Part shown: positions 9,205-17,560 of the stretch, one piece after another | Numbering within the stretch: the first letter of the stretch is position 1 | Layout of the letters: every line of letters starts with the position of its first letter | Assembly (NCBI GenBank): GCA_040880005.1 | Contig: JBBDJG010000015.1 | Span: 61,743 to 125,742 of the forward strand | DNA: 64,000 bases | Origin: JBBDJG01 sp040880005 | GTDB taxonomy: Bacteria > Actinomycetota > Thermoleophilia > Solirubrobacterales > JBBDJG01 | Direction: 5' to 3' | Notes under the pieces: model-generated | Told to the model about the DNA's origin: nothing | What the model saw: only the letters and a program-made list of their open reading frames with translations | Database searches by the model: none | Made by a program: the position numbers and the translations under genes

Positions 9205-10997
9205 TCCGCCGCTCCCGAGCGGTGATGCGCCGGCCCGTGGTCGGCGAGGTTGTGGGCCGTGCCGACCAGGCCGACGTGCGTGAAGGCCTGTGGGAAGTTG
9301 CCCACCAGCCGCTTGGCCTGCGTGTCGTATTCCTCCGACAGCAGTCCGACGTCGTTGCGTACCGACAGCAGGCGATCGAAGACCTCCTGCGCTTCGTCCC
9401 GGCGCCCCATCAGGGTGAGCGCGTCCGCGAGCCAGAACGAGCAGGGCAGGAACGCTGCCTCGCCTGGAGGGAGGCCATCGACCCCCGCTGTGGCTCCGTC
9501 CATCGAGTAACGCATCACGAAACCATCGACCATCAGCTCGCGCTGGATCGCCCCGACGGTTCCGTGCACGCGTGGGTCGTCGGCGGGCAGGAAGCCGACC
9601 TGCGGTATCAGCAGGCAACTCGCGTCCAGCTCCTTGGATCCGTAGTACTGCGTGAACGTGTTGCGATCCGGGTCGAAGCCCTCGCGGCAAATCTGCTCGT
9701 GGATCTCCTTGCGCAGCCGCTTGAAGCGATCGACCGGGCCCTCGATTCCGAAATGCTTCATACCGCGAATGGCCCGGTCGAACACGGCCCAGGCCATCAC
9801 CTTGGAGTGCGTGAAGTTACGCCGCGGGCCACGGACCTCCCAGATGCCGTCGTCGGGCTGCTTCCAGCTCGCCTCGAGGAACTCGATCACCTTCGCCTGG
9901 ACGGACCATCCGTAGTCGTGCTGCTCCATACCCGCCTTCCTGGCGGCGAACAGCACGTCGGCCAGCTCTCCATACACGTCGAGCTGGAACTGCTCCGAGG
10001 CCTTGTTGCCGATTCGCACCGGCTTCGAGCCTTCGTAGCCGGGCAACCAGTCCAGCTCGAACTCGGTCAGGCGCCGCTCGCCCGCCAGCCCGTACATGAT
10101 CTGCATGTTGGCCGGGTCGCCGCTGACGGCCCGCAACAGCCAGTCGCGCCAGCGCCCGGCCTCCTCGACGTAGCCCGCCATCACCAGTGCGTACAGGGTC
10201 AGCGTCGCGTCGCGAACCCAGCAGTAGCGGTAGTCCCAGTTGCGCACGCCGCCGAGCTGCTCGGGAAGCGACGTGGTGGGGGCGGCAACGATGCCGCCCG
10301 TGGGCTCGTAGATCAGGCCGCGCAGCACCAGCAACGATGTCATGACGGCCTCGCTCGCGCCTCCCTCGAACTTGCAGCGGTCGCTCCACTTGCGCCACCA
10401 CTTCTCGGTCGCGGCGACCTCGTGCACTCCGTCAAGCGCTTTCGGCGGTTGCTTGTGCGACTCGTACCAGCTCAACACGAACGGCACGCGGTCGCCCTGC
10501 TCGACAACGAAGTCGGAGACGGTCTTGAAGTCCTTGCCATGCGAGTGCACGGGCGTGCGAAGGCGCAGAGCGTTCGGCCCCGTGATTGCCAGCAAATCGC
10601 CGCCTTCACGGCGCACCCACGGAATGTTTGCGCCGTAGTCGAAGCGGATCACCAGTTGCATCGCCATCGGGACGCGGCCGCGTGTGCACTCAACAACGCG
10701 CACGATGTCGGGTGCTTCGCCGCGCGGCGGCATGAAGTCGGTGAGCAGGACCGTGCCGTCCTCGGTCTCAAACTCGGTCTCGAGGATCAGCGTTCCCTCA
10801 CGGTAGCGTCGCGACACGTTCTTGATTCCGCCGGCCGGAGCCAGTTGCCAGTGTCCGTTGCGCTCGTCACCGAGCAGCGACGCGAAACAGGCTCCCGAGT
10901 CGAAGCGGGGCAGGCACAGCCAGTCGATCGAGCCGTTGTTGCCGACCAGCGCCGCCGTGTGCAGGTCGCCGATCATTGCGTAGTCCTCGATTCTCAT
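9201..10997 (-). CDS. Glycoside hydrolase family 15 protein (glucoamylase/trehalase-like)
   Basis: About 598 residues. The N-terminal beta domain begins MRIEDYAMIGDLHTAALVGN with NGSIDWLCLPRFDS. The (alpha/alpha)6 catalytic domain carries RYCWVRDA and the C-terminal GLLSEEYD with the likely catalytic base Glu. Actinobacterial members hydrolyse trehalose or alpha-glucans, and no signal peptide is seen, so a cytoplasmic site is expected. Start: ATG 10997 has AGGTGG 7 bases upstream; ATG 11003, two codons earlier, is too close to it. The gene lies 11 bases after the kinase gene on the same strand, suggesting co-transcription. Substrate cannot be fixed from sequence. Confidence 0.88.
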   Translation of the reverse strand: MRIEDYAMIGDLHTAALVGNNGSIDWLCLPRFDSGACFASLLGDERNGHWQLAPAGGIKNVSRRYREGTLILETEFETEDGTVLLTDFMPPRGEAPDIVRVVECTRGRVPMAMQLVIRFDYGANIPWVRREGGDLLAITGPNALRLRTPVHSHGKDFKTVSDFVVEQGDRVPFVLSWYESHKQPPKALDGVHEVAATEKWWRKWSDRCKFEGGASEAVMTSLLVLRGLIYEPTGGIVAAPTTSLPEQLGGVRNWDYRYCWVRDATLTLYALVMAGYVEEAGRWRDWLLRAVSGDPANMQIMYGLAGERRLTEFELDWLPGYEGSKPVRIGNKASEQFQLDVYGELADVLFAARKAGMEQHDYGWSVQAKVIEFLEASWKQPDDGIWEVRGPRRNFTHSKVMAWAVFDRAIRGMKHFGIEGPVDRFKRLRKEIHEQICREGFDPDRNTFTQYYGSKELDASCLLIPQVGFLPADDPRVHGTVGAIQRELMVDGFVMRYSMDGATAGVDGLPPGEAAFLPCSFWLADALTLMGRRDEAQEVFDRLLSVRNDVGLLSEEYDTQAKRLVGNFPQAFTHVGLVGTAHNLADHGPAHHRSGAAD

Positions 10998-11008
10998 CGC
11001 CATTCCAC

Positions 11009-12496
11009 CTACCCGAGTAGCTGAAGCTCCGCAATCCCGGCGCTGCTGGCCCCGTTGGGCCCATCGGACAGTTTCGTTATCCAGACCAGGTAGTTCTGGA
11101 AAGGCTGGCCACCCGTGTCGAGCCCGAAGGTCTTGCGGGTGCTGTCGACCTCTCCGCCACCTATCTGGGTCCAATCGGAGACGCTCTTTGGCGCCGACCC
11201 GTTCGAGACGTACAGCTCCACGTTCCAGCCCGGTTTCGGCGTGACGACGCGCAGCGCGCGCGCGACGACGGGCCGGTCCGCATCGAGGTACACGCCCGTT
11301 CCGTCCTTGATATTGGCGAACTCCGGCGTGTCATAGCGCTCGGTGGCCCAGAACGTGCTCGGATCGCGATCGAGCAGATTCGGGAGCTGATCGGTGCTTT
11401 CCTGTCCGTCTCCCGGTGACGGGTCGTAGTCGCGCGCGTCGCGCGGGCCGAGCCCGATCGGCGTGAGGTCCGCCGTAACCTCCGACTGCTTGCCGCTGTC
11501 GCGTGCGTTGAACACCAGCACGGCGGCGATCGTTACGCCCGCGGCGAGCAGCAGGTAGAGAACCAGGGCAGTCGCTCGCCGCCACCACCTCGCGTGCTCG
11601 ACGCGGCGGGCCGGGAGCTGTTTGAGGACGGCGGTGGCTTCGCCTGTGGCGCCTCCCTCGCGCGCACTTTCATATGTGAGCACGTCTTCGAGGTCGCTGA
11701 CCATGTCCTGCACCGACTCGTAACGGTTGCTCAACTCCTTCGCCGTGGCGCGTTCGATCACCGCGGCTAGCGCGGCGGACACCTCCGGCCGGCGGCGCTG
11801 GACATCCGGCAACCCTTCCTGAACGTGCTTCATCGCGACGCTCACGCTGCTCGATCCCTTGAACGGCACCTGGCCCGTGAGCATCTCGTAGAGCACGATG
11901 CCCAGCGAGTAAACGTCCGACTGTCCCGCCACGTCGTGGCCGAGCGCCTGTTCGGGGGAAACATAGTCCGTCGTTCCGACCACCTTGCCCGCGGCGGTGA
12001 GCTGCCGGCCCTCGAGTCCGTGAGCGATGCCGAAGTCGGTCACCTTCGCTCGACCTTCCTCGTCGATCATCACATTCTGAGGTTTGATGTCGCGATGGAC
12101 GAGCCCGCGCTCGTGGGCGGCCTCGAGCGCACGCCCGATTTCGATCGCGTAAGCGACGGCTTCGCTGACCGGCAGCGGTCCATCCCGGCGAATGCGGTCC
12201 TTGAGCGTCTCGCCCGGTACGTACTCGAAGACGATGTAGGCGTCGCCGGAGTCCTCGCCCGCGTCGATCACCATCACGATGTGCGGGTGGGAGAGCTTCG
12301 CGACCGTGCGGGCCTCGCGGCTGAAGCGTTCGAGCGCGCTCGGGTCGCGCGATATGTCCGAGTGCAGCACCTTGACGGCGACCTCTCGCTCGAGTGTCTC
12401 GTCGAAGGCGCGATAGACGGTGGACATGCCTCCCGCGCCTATCTGGGCCTCGATTCGATAGCGGCCGTCGAGCCTGCTGCCCACCATGGCTGGCAC
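11009..12496 (-). CDS. Transmembrane Ser/Thr protein kinase with discoidin-like extracellular domain
   Basis: The 495-residue protein has a complete kinase domain (about 13-275): GAGGMSTVY, lysine 42, HRDIKPQN (134-141), DFG (154-156) and the activation-loop end GTTDYVSPEQ. One membrane span (about 309-330) precedes an outer domain of about 165 residues. That domain has LDRDPSTFWATERYD and GVYLDADRPVVARALRVVT, the look of an F5/8 type C (discoidin/galactose-binding) fold like the extracellular part of MviN, and replaces PASTA repeats. It may sense a glycan at the cell surface. Start: GTG 12496 has AGGAG 11 bases upstream; ATG 12487 is possible. Confidence 0.9.
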   Translation of the reverse strand: MPAMVGSRLDGRYRIEAQIGAGGMSTVYRAFDETLEREVAVKVLHSDISRDPSALERFSREARTVAKLSHPHIVMVIDAGEDSGDAYIVFEYVPGETLKDRIRRDGPLPVSEAVAYAIEIGRALEAAHERGLVHRDIKPQNVMIDEEGRAKVTDFGIAHGLEGRQLTAAGKVVGTTDYVSPEQALGHDVAGQSDVYSLGIVLYEMLTGQVPFKGSSSVSVAMKHVQEGLPDVQRRRPEVSAALAAVIERATAKELSNRYESVQDMVSDLEDVLTYESAREGGATGEATAVLKQLPARRVEHARWWRRATALVLYLLLAAGVTIAAVLVFNARDSGKQSEVTADLTPIGLGPRDARDYDPSPGDGQESTDQLPNLLDRDPSTFWATERYDTPEFANIKDGTGVYLDADRPVVARALRVVTPKPGWNVELYVSNGSAPKSVSDWTQIGGGEVDSTRKTFGLDTGGQPFQNYLVWITKLSDGPNGASSAGIAELQLLG

Positions 12497-12587
12497 CGTC
12501 AGGTGCGCTCCTGCCCGGCGGAGGTGGCTGCTGTCACGGACGGTTGGGGGTTTGGGGTCATGGCGCTCAAACGGTATTTTGCGACCA

Positions 12588-13451
12588 ATGGTGACCGTTG
12601 GCTACTACACGGATCCGTATTGCCCTTGGTCGTGGGGGGCCGAGCCGGCGGTGCGCAAGCTGATGATGGAGTTCGGTGACTCCCTGCGCTGGACCTTCGT
12701 CATGGCAGGCCTCGAGCGTGACCTGACCGGCGGACGGCGAGCGGCGACGGTGCGGCTCGATCCGGTTGAACGGGACCGCCATCTGGAGGCATGGCTTCGG
12801 GCCGCCGCGGAGAGCGGCGCGCCGCTCGATCCGCTGATCTGGGCCGATTCGCCGCCCTCCTCGAGTCATCCCGCGTGTGCCGCGGTCAAGGCCGCAGCCG
12901 CTCAGGCAGACGACGGCGGTTATCGTTATCTGCGCGCGCTGCGCGAGGGCATCATGTGCCGCCGGCGCAAACTCGACCGCGCCGACGCGCTCGTCGAAGT
13001 GGCCGGCGAGGCCGGTTTGGAGACCGGGCGCTTCGGCGTCGATCTGCGCTCGCACGGGACGACCGAGGAGCTGGGCGGCGACTTGGAGCGCAGCGCGGCG
13101 CTTGCGGCCAAGGGCCCCAAGGCCAAGTTCGCCTCCGACGCGGCGGGCGCACCGCTCCCGGCGGTGATCTTCGTTGGCGACGACGAGCGCGATCACGGCG
13201 TCTTCGGCTTGGCGCCTTACGAGGGCTATCGGGACGCCGCGGTGGCGGCCGGCGCTCGCGCATCGGAGGCGAAGCCGCTGTCGGTCGAGGAGGCGTTGGC
13301 GCGCTTCGGGTCGCTCACGACCCCGGAGGTCGAGCTGCTATGCGAGCTGCCGGGACCGCGCGCGAACGCCGAGCTGTTCCGCCTCGCCGAGCAGTGGAAG
13401 GTTCGAGCGGAGCGGGTGCTGACGGGGTACTTGTGGACTCGACCGACCTAG
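12588..13451 (+). CDS. DsbA-family thioredoxin-fold protein
   Basis: The 287-residue protein opens with a thioredoxin-fold strand and active site DPYCPWSW, in which the second Cys of CXXC is Ser, followed by an inserted helical domain and the cis-Pro region (APLPAVIFVGDDERDHGVFG). This resembles cytosolic DsbA-like oxidoreductases (FrnE or SpxH/YjbH groups); no signal peptide is present. The Ser variant suggests a monothiol or isomerase-like reaction rather than dithiol oxidation. The ATG at 12588 begins the fold directly. It diverges from the kinase gene across about 90 bases and ends in a CTAG shared with the next, convergent gene. Confidence 0.75.
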   Translation: MVTVGYYTDPYCPWSWGAEPAVRKLMMEFGDSLRWTFVMAGLERDLTGGRRAATVRLDPVERDRHLEAWLRAAAESGAPLDPLIWADSPPSSSHPACAAVKAAAAQADDGGYRYLRALREGIMCRRRKLDRADALVEVAGEAGLETGRFGVDLRSHGTTEELGGDLERSAALAAKGPKAKFASDAAGAPLPAVIFVGDDERDHGVFGLAPYEGYRDAAVAAGARASEAKPLSVEEALARFGSLTTPEVELLCELPGPRANAELFRLAEQWKVRAERVLTGYLWTRPT

Positions 13452-13942
13452 GGGAACGGTATGTCGTTCGAGAGATCTGCCGGGCAGTCGTAGATGTAGT
13501 TGAGCCCGGCCGGCTCGGGCCTTGGCTGCGAGCGTTGGTACACGCGCTTTCCCGTGCGCAGGTTCAGGGTGCGCGTGAGGTGGATGAGCTTTCCGGTGTT
13601 GTAGTTCTCCTGGGTCAGGAGCTCCGCCTCCAAGGTCGCCTTCACGCCGCGCAGACTTACTGACTGCAGCTTGTACTCCGTGAATCCACCTTGGCCACAG
13701 CCCCACACGGAACGCAGCTGACCCACTCCCGCGGCGCATCCGTAGAGAACGATCCCGTCGAGGTGCCCCTTGCGCTTGAGCGTTTGGTTGAAGATCACAG
13801 CTTGGCGATTGCGCTTGTAGACCTTCGAGTGAGCCGGCTTCTCGCAGCCCTTGGCGCGAGCGTCAGAGGCCGGCGATTGAACACCCAGCAATGCTGCGGC
13901 CAGGCATGCGGACAAACAGAGCGAAACTGCTGCGAATTTCAT
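13448..13942 (-). CDS. Secreted hypothetical protein
   Basis: The 164-residue product has an N-terminal signal peptide (AAVSLCLSACLAAALLGV, probable cleavage near SDARA) and a mature domain with five cysteines and the segments RQAVIFNQTLKRK and VLYGCAAGVG. The ATG at 13942 is preceded by a perfect AGGAGG at 8 bases, which decides the start over longer possibilities. I do not recognise the family; the Cys pattern suggests a disulphide-stabilised exported domain. It shares the CTAG stop overlap with the DsbA-like gene. Confidence 0.75.
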   Translation of the reverse strand: MKFAAVSLCLSACLAAALLGVQSPASDARAKGCEKPAHSKVYKRNRQAVIFNQTLKRKGHLDGIVLYGCAAGVGQLRSVWGCGQGGFTEYKLQSVSLRGVKATLEAELLTQENYNTGKLIHLTRTLNLRTGKRVYQRSQPRPEPAGLNYIYDCPADLSNDIPFP

Positions 13943-14075
13943 CGGTGGTGCCTCCTGTGGACGCTGTCGATACGGCGGCTGAAACACCCGCCGCTCGGGG
14001 AAGTTGCGGTGCGCGCCGCTCGGATAGAGTTGAGCGCGCCAATCTTGGCTGCGCAACCAATATGAGGAGGCACAA

Positions 14076-14351
14076 ATGTCACGGGCCTATGTGATGGATT
14101 TCTCCGGCGGAACGCTGGACCAGTACAACCAGGTGCTCGAGAAGATGGATCTGGGCGGCAAGACGGCCCCGGGTGGCATCTTCCACTGGGTTGCAGAGAC
14201 CGAGGACGGTTTCCGCGTGGTGGATGTCTGGGAGACATCAGAAGCCTACGATCAGTTTGCCCAAGAGAAGATCGGCCCGATAACGGCCGAGGTGGGCTTG
14301 GCACCACCCAAGGTGCAGGAATACGAGGTCCACAACACGCTCGCGAGCTAG
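14076..14351 (+). CDS. Small dimeric alpha/beta-barrel-like (ABM family-like) protein
   Basis: A 91-residue soluble protein with GAGGAGG upstream of the ATG. The pattern GGIFHWVAETEDGFRVVDVW followed by ETSEAYDQFAQEKIGPI is typical of small dimeric ferredoxin-like proteins related to antibiotic monooxygenase (ABM) folds. No catalytic residues can be named. It is divergent from the secreted protein gene and its stop shares a CTAG with the next gene. Confidence 0.7.
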   Translation: MSRAYVMDFSGGTLDQYNQVLEKMDLGGKTAPGGIFHWVAETEDGFRVVDVWETSEAYDQFAQEKIGPITAEVGLAPPKVQEYEVHNTLAS

Positions 14352-14761
14352 TCGCGGCTCGACTTGCGCGCGCCGCCTGCGCGTAGCAGGACTGGATCGC
14401 CGTCTGCGCCTTCGAAGTAGGCGAGTCGACCAGCGACGCAGGAGATCAGCGCCGGCTTTCCCTTGCCACAGATCTTCCTGAGCGCATCGTCGAGCTTCGA
14501 CTCGCGCCCGTCGAGTGCGCTGTCGGCCGAGATCACGTGGCAGTCATCCGGCCCGCCCAGCTTGCGCAGGCGCTCGGCGATCTGATTCGGCTTGCGCTCG
14601 TCGTCGGCGAACGGCGCCAATGCTGCCGGGTCGATGTCGCGGCCGGAGAGCAGGCGGTCGAGAAAGTGCCCGCGTCCCTTGACGTCGGACAGCAGCGCCA
14701 GGTAGAGCCCCTGGCGGGGGCGCACGATGAAAGCCCTGACGGTTGCCTGTTCGGGGTTCAT
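14348..14761 (-). CDS. Hypothetical protein, last gene of the dedA-uppP-purM operon
   Basis: The 137-residue protein starts at an ATG whose ATGA overlaps the purM stop, so it is probably translated by coupling to purM. Soluble and mixed in charge, with segments RGHFLDRLLSGRDIDPAALA and ERKPNQIAERLRKLGG. No family is recognised and there is no signal peptide or membrane span. Its stop overlaps the convergent ABM-like gene in CTAG. Confidence 0.7.
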   Translation of the reverse strand: MNPEQATVRAFIVRPRQGLYLALLSDVKGRGHFLDRLLSGRDIDPAALAPFADDERKPNQIAERLRKLGGPDDCHVISADSALDGRESKLDDALRKICGKGKPALISCVAGRLAYFEGADGDPVLLRAGGARKSSRD

Positions 14762-15807
14762 GAGAGATCGAAGCCGGCGACCCTCACGCTACCGGCTCGC
14801 TCGGTGACATGCCCGATCCGCTTCGCGTCGTGATAGTGGGAGCGCAACACGCCGAGCGCCGTCTGCTCGTCAGCGGCGGTCGTCACGCAGCAGAAGCCGG
14901 TGCCCATGTTGAAGACTTTGTACATCGCGGCGCTCGGCACTTCCCCGGCCGAGGCAATCAGGTCGAACACCGGCTGCGTCGGCAGGGGATCGTCGATCTC
15001 GAAGCCGACCTGAGCGTTGAGCCGCAGCAGATTCGCCAGCCCGTCACCGGTGATGTGAGCGAGGCCGTGCACGTCGATGTGCGAGCCGAGCAGCTCTCGC
15101 ACGGCTCGCACATATATCTCCGTCGGCTCGAGCAGCTCGTCGGCGATTGGGCGCGTCAACGGCGGCGGGGCGTCGTCGAGCGAGTGGCCTCCGTGCTCGA
15201 GCAGCGCGCGGCGAGCCAGCGTGAAGCCGTTGGAGTGGATGCCGCTCGAAGGCAACCCGATCACGATGTCGCCCGGCTCGATCTTCTCTCCCGTGACGAT
15301 CGAGTCCACCGCGACGGCCCCGAATCCCGCGCCGACGAGGTCTAGTCCGCCCGGAGAGGGATGACCGCGGATCACCTCCGGTAGCTGCGCAAGCTCTCCT
15401 CCGGGGATCTCGATTCCGGCGCGCTCGGCTCCGGCGCGCAGCCCCGCGCCGATCGCAGCAAGCACTTCGGGATCGGCGTGCTCGACCGCGATGTAGTCGA
15501 CCATCGCCAGCGGCTCGGCGCCGACGCAGATCAGGTCGTTGACGCACATCGCGACGCAGTCGATGCCGACGGTGTCGAGACGTCGTGCCTGCTCCGCGAC
15601 GATCAACTTGGTCCCGACGCCGTCGGTGCAGATGGCGATGCCGGTGCGGCCGTCGAGATCGATAACGCTCGCGAAGTGGCCGGACCGCACGAGCGAGCGG
15701 GACGGCCTGCCAGGATCGATCGCGCCGAGTGCCGCTACCAGGCCGGTGAGCGCTTTGGAGGCCCGGCCTGTGTCGACGCCGGCTTGTGCGTAGGCATCGC
15801 CGGACAC
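14758..15807 (-). CDS. purM: Phosphoribosylformylglycinamidine cyclo-ligase (AIR synthetase)
   Basis: This 349-residue enzyme makes aminoimidazole ribonucleotide in purine synthesis. Family signatures are AICTDGVGTKLIVAEQ, DCVAMCVNDLICVGAEPL, GIHSNGFTLARR and VFNMGTGFCCV. The frame is open further upstream, but the domain begins at VSGDAYAQAGVDTG, so I use GTG 15807, five bases after the uppP stop; the ribosome site is weak. Its place between uppP and a small gene suggests co-transcription with wall and membrane genes rather than with pur genes, none of which appear nearby. Confidence 0.93.
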   Translation of the reverse strand: MSGDAYAQAGVDTGRASKALTGLVAALGAIDPGRPSRSLVRSGHFASVIDLDGRTGIAICTDGVGTKLIVAEQARRLDTVGIDCVAMCVNDLICVGAEPLAMVDYIAVEHADPEVLAAIGAGLRAGAERAGIEIPGGELAQLPEVIRGHPSPGGLDLVGAGFGAVAVDSIVTGEKIEPGDIVIGLPSSGIHSNGFTLARRALLEHGGHSLDDAPPPLTRPIADELLEPTEIYVRAVRELLGSHIDVHGLAHITGDGLANLLRLNAQVGFEIDDPLPTQPVFDLIASAGEVPSAAMYKVFNMGTGFCCVTTAADEQTALGVLRSHYHDAKRIGHVTERAGSVRVAGFDLS

Positions 15808-15812
15808 AGTGG

Positions 15813-16685
15813 CTATTGAATCGCACCTGCTGTTGACATGTCTTCCACCGCTTGCTTGCTCGCCTGCGCTTGCGTCGTGGCAAGCTGCCTGCCGGCGCCG
15901 GCGAGCGCCACGGCAGCCAGCCCCAGCCGGTAGAGCGCGTAGGGACGCAACGAACGGCTGCGCTCCAGCGTCGAGATCAGGCGCATCGACGCGAGGGTCG
16001 ATGCGAATGCCGCCGCGGTCCCGGCCGCCATTCCGGCAACCATGTCGCCGGACGGCCTGCGTCTGGCCAGCCGGAAGCCCTTCAGGATCGATGCCCCGAC
16101 TATCACCGGCAACGCGATCTGGCGAGAGATCACGTTCGCGTCGGCGCGCTTGAAGCCCCGCCAACGCGCCGCCGTGAGCGTCGCTCCGTTGCGGGACACG
16201 CCCGGCGCGAGGGCGAAGGCCTGTGCCGCCCCTATCACCAGCGCATCGACCGCCGTCGCTTCGGTGCGCCCACGTCGCTGGGGCCTTCCGTCGGCGAGCA
16301 GCATCGCGATCGAGCCGCCGATCAACCCCAGCGCGACCGGCACAGGCTCACCGAGGCGCTGTTCGATCACGCGCTCGTAGCGATAGGCGATCAGCGCGGT
16401 TGGGGTGAACGAGAGCGCCAGGGTAATGGCGTTGCGGGGGCCGAAGCCGCGGGCGTATTCCGCGACCTCTCCGCGCAGGCCGACCAGCAGCGCCAGCGCT
16501 GTGCCCGCATGCACCGCGACCTCGAACGACTTGCGCAACTCGGGGTCGAGCCGCGCGTAGTCCCAGCCGAGCAGGCGGGGGATGATCGCGAGGTGACCGG
16601 AGCTGGATATGGGCAACAGCTCGGCTGGTCCCTGAATTGCCCCGAGCGCGACCGCCTGCCGCAGCGGCAGCTCCTGCGAGCCCAT
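15813..16685 (-). CDS. uppP: Undecaprenyl-diphosphate phosphatase
   Basis: The 290-residue membrane protein of the BacA/UppP family recycles the lipid carrier used for peptidoglycan and surface glycans. The N-terminal motif QGPAELLPISSSGHLAI ((E/Q)XXXE followed by PISS) and the second motif ALAPGVSRNGATLTAARW are the active-site signatures. Hydrophobic spans cover most of the length. The ATG at 16685 overlaps the dedA stop by one base. The C-terminal 40 residues are more polar than usual. It is functionally linked to the polysaccharide locus transcribed divergently beyond dedA. Confidence 0.93.
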   Translation of the reverse strand: MGSQELPLRQAVALGAIQGPAELLPISSSGHLAIIPRLLGWDYARLDPELRKSFEVAVHAGTALALLVGLRGEVAEYARGFGPRNAITLALSFTPTALIAYRYERVIEQRLGEPVPVALGLIGGSIAMLLADGRPQRRGRTEATAVDALVIGAAQAFALAPGVSRNGATLTAARWRGFKRADANVISRQIALPVIVGASILKGFRLARRRPSGDMVAGMAAGTAAAFASTLASMRLISTLERSRSLRPYALYRLGLAAVALAGAGRQLATTQAQASKQAVEDMSTAGAIQ

Positions 16686-17365
16686 CAGGACGGTGTGTCT
16701 GGAGCGGGACGTTCGACGTTCGTCCGTGACTCGCCGGATGCGCCGGCATCGCCTGGACCGCGCCGGCGGCGGATCACCAGGTAGACGAGCCACGCGAGGA
16801 TCGCGGCCACGATCGCGTAATCGAGGTAGTGGAGCTTCTCCTGAAACGGCTCCCAGTTGTCGCCGAGCTCTTTGCCGGCGATCGCAAAGCCCGCCATCCA
16901 TGGAATCAGGCCGGCAAGCGTGAGCCACGTGAACTTCCAGAAGGGCATGCGCGCGACACCGGCGGGGAGCGATATGAAAGTGCGGATGACGGGGATCATG
17001 CGCGTAAAGAACACCGTCGCGCCTCCGTGACGTTCGAACCAGCTGTCGGCCCAGGCCAGGTGCTTGGGGCTGATGTGGAGCCACTTGCCGTGCTTTTCGA
17101 TCAGCTCCACCCGCCCGTAGTAGCCGACTCCGTAGGCGATCCACGAGCCGACGAGGTTGCCCGCAACTCCCGCGACGATCACCTCGAAGAGGCTGAAACG
17201 CCCGTCGGAGACCTCGAAGCCGGCGAACAGCATCACTGCCTCGCTGGAGGTGGGTATGCACGCCGCGTCGGCCACCATCAGGCCGAAGATCCCGGGCAGG
17301 CCGAGATCACCCACCACATCGGTGGCGAAGTTGATCACTGGCTCGCTGATAGAGGCGATGAACAT
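16685..17365 (-). CDS. DedA family membrane protein
   Basis: A 226-residue SNARE-associated (DedA/VTT) protein with about five membrane spans. The domain shows the family phrases FGLMVADAACIPTSSEAVML, FTRMIPVIRTFISLPAG and GSWIAYGVGYYGRVELI. DedA proteins include lipid and undecaprenyl-phosphate flippases, and its coupling to uppP fits a role in carrier recycling. The start is ATG 17365, at the beginning of the domain; the upstream open frame has no coding character. Confidence 0.88.
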   Translation of the reverse strand: MFIASISEPVINFATDVVGDLGLPGIFGLMVADAACIPTSSEAVMLFAGFEVSDGRFSLFEVIVAGVAGNLVGSWIAYGVGYYGRVELIEKHGKWLHISPKHLAWADSWFERHGGATVFFTRMIPVIRTFISLPAGVARMPFWKFTWLTLAGLIPWMAGFAIAGKELGDNWEPFQEKLHYLDYAIVAAILAWLVYLVIRRRRGPGDAGASGESRTNVERPAPDTPS

Positions 17366-17560
17366 GCGTGGGCTGCCGGTGCCGCAGCGCGCGGGCATTC
17401 CCTGCATGCCCGCGCACTCGCAAGCGGCAGCGTACCGTGCCACGCGTCGCGAATGGCCGGTCGGAAACAATCGAGAGAACGACCAGAGGCGGGCGTCCTT
17501 CCGCCTGCAGCGCGAAGTCAGGGGCGCCCGGAGGAGCCCGAAGCCCGTAAACTGCGGCAG

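Noticed and set aside
9222..11024. A 600-codon open frame on the plus strand opposite the GH15 gene
   Set aside because: It is the complement shadow of a strong GH15 coding sequence in high-GC DNA, with His/Arg/Ala-biased composition and no family features.
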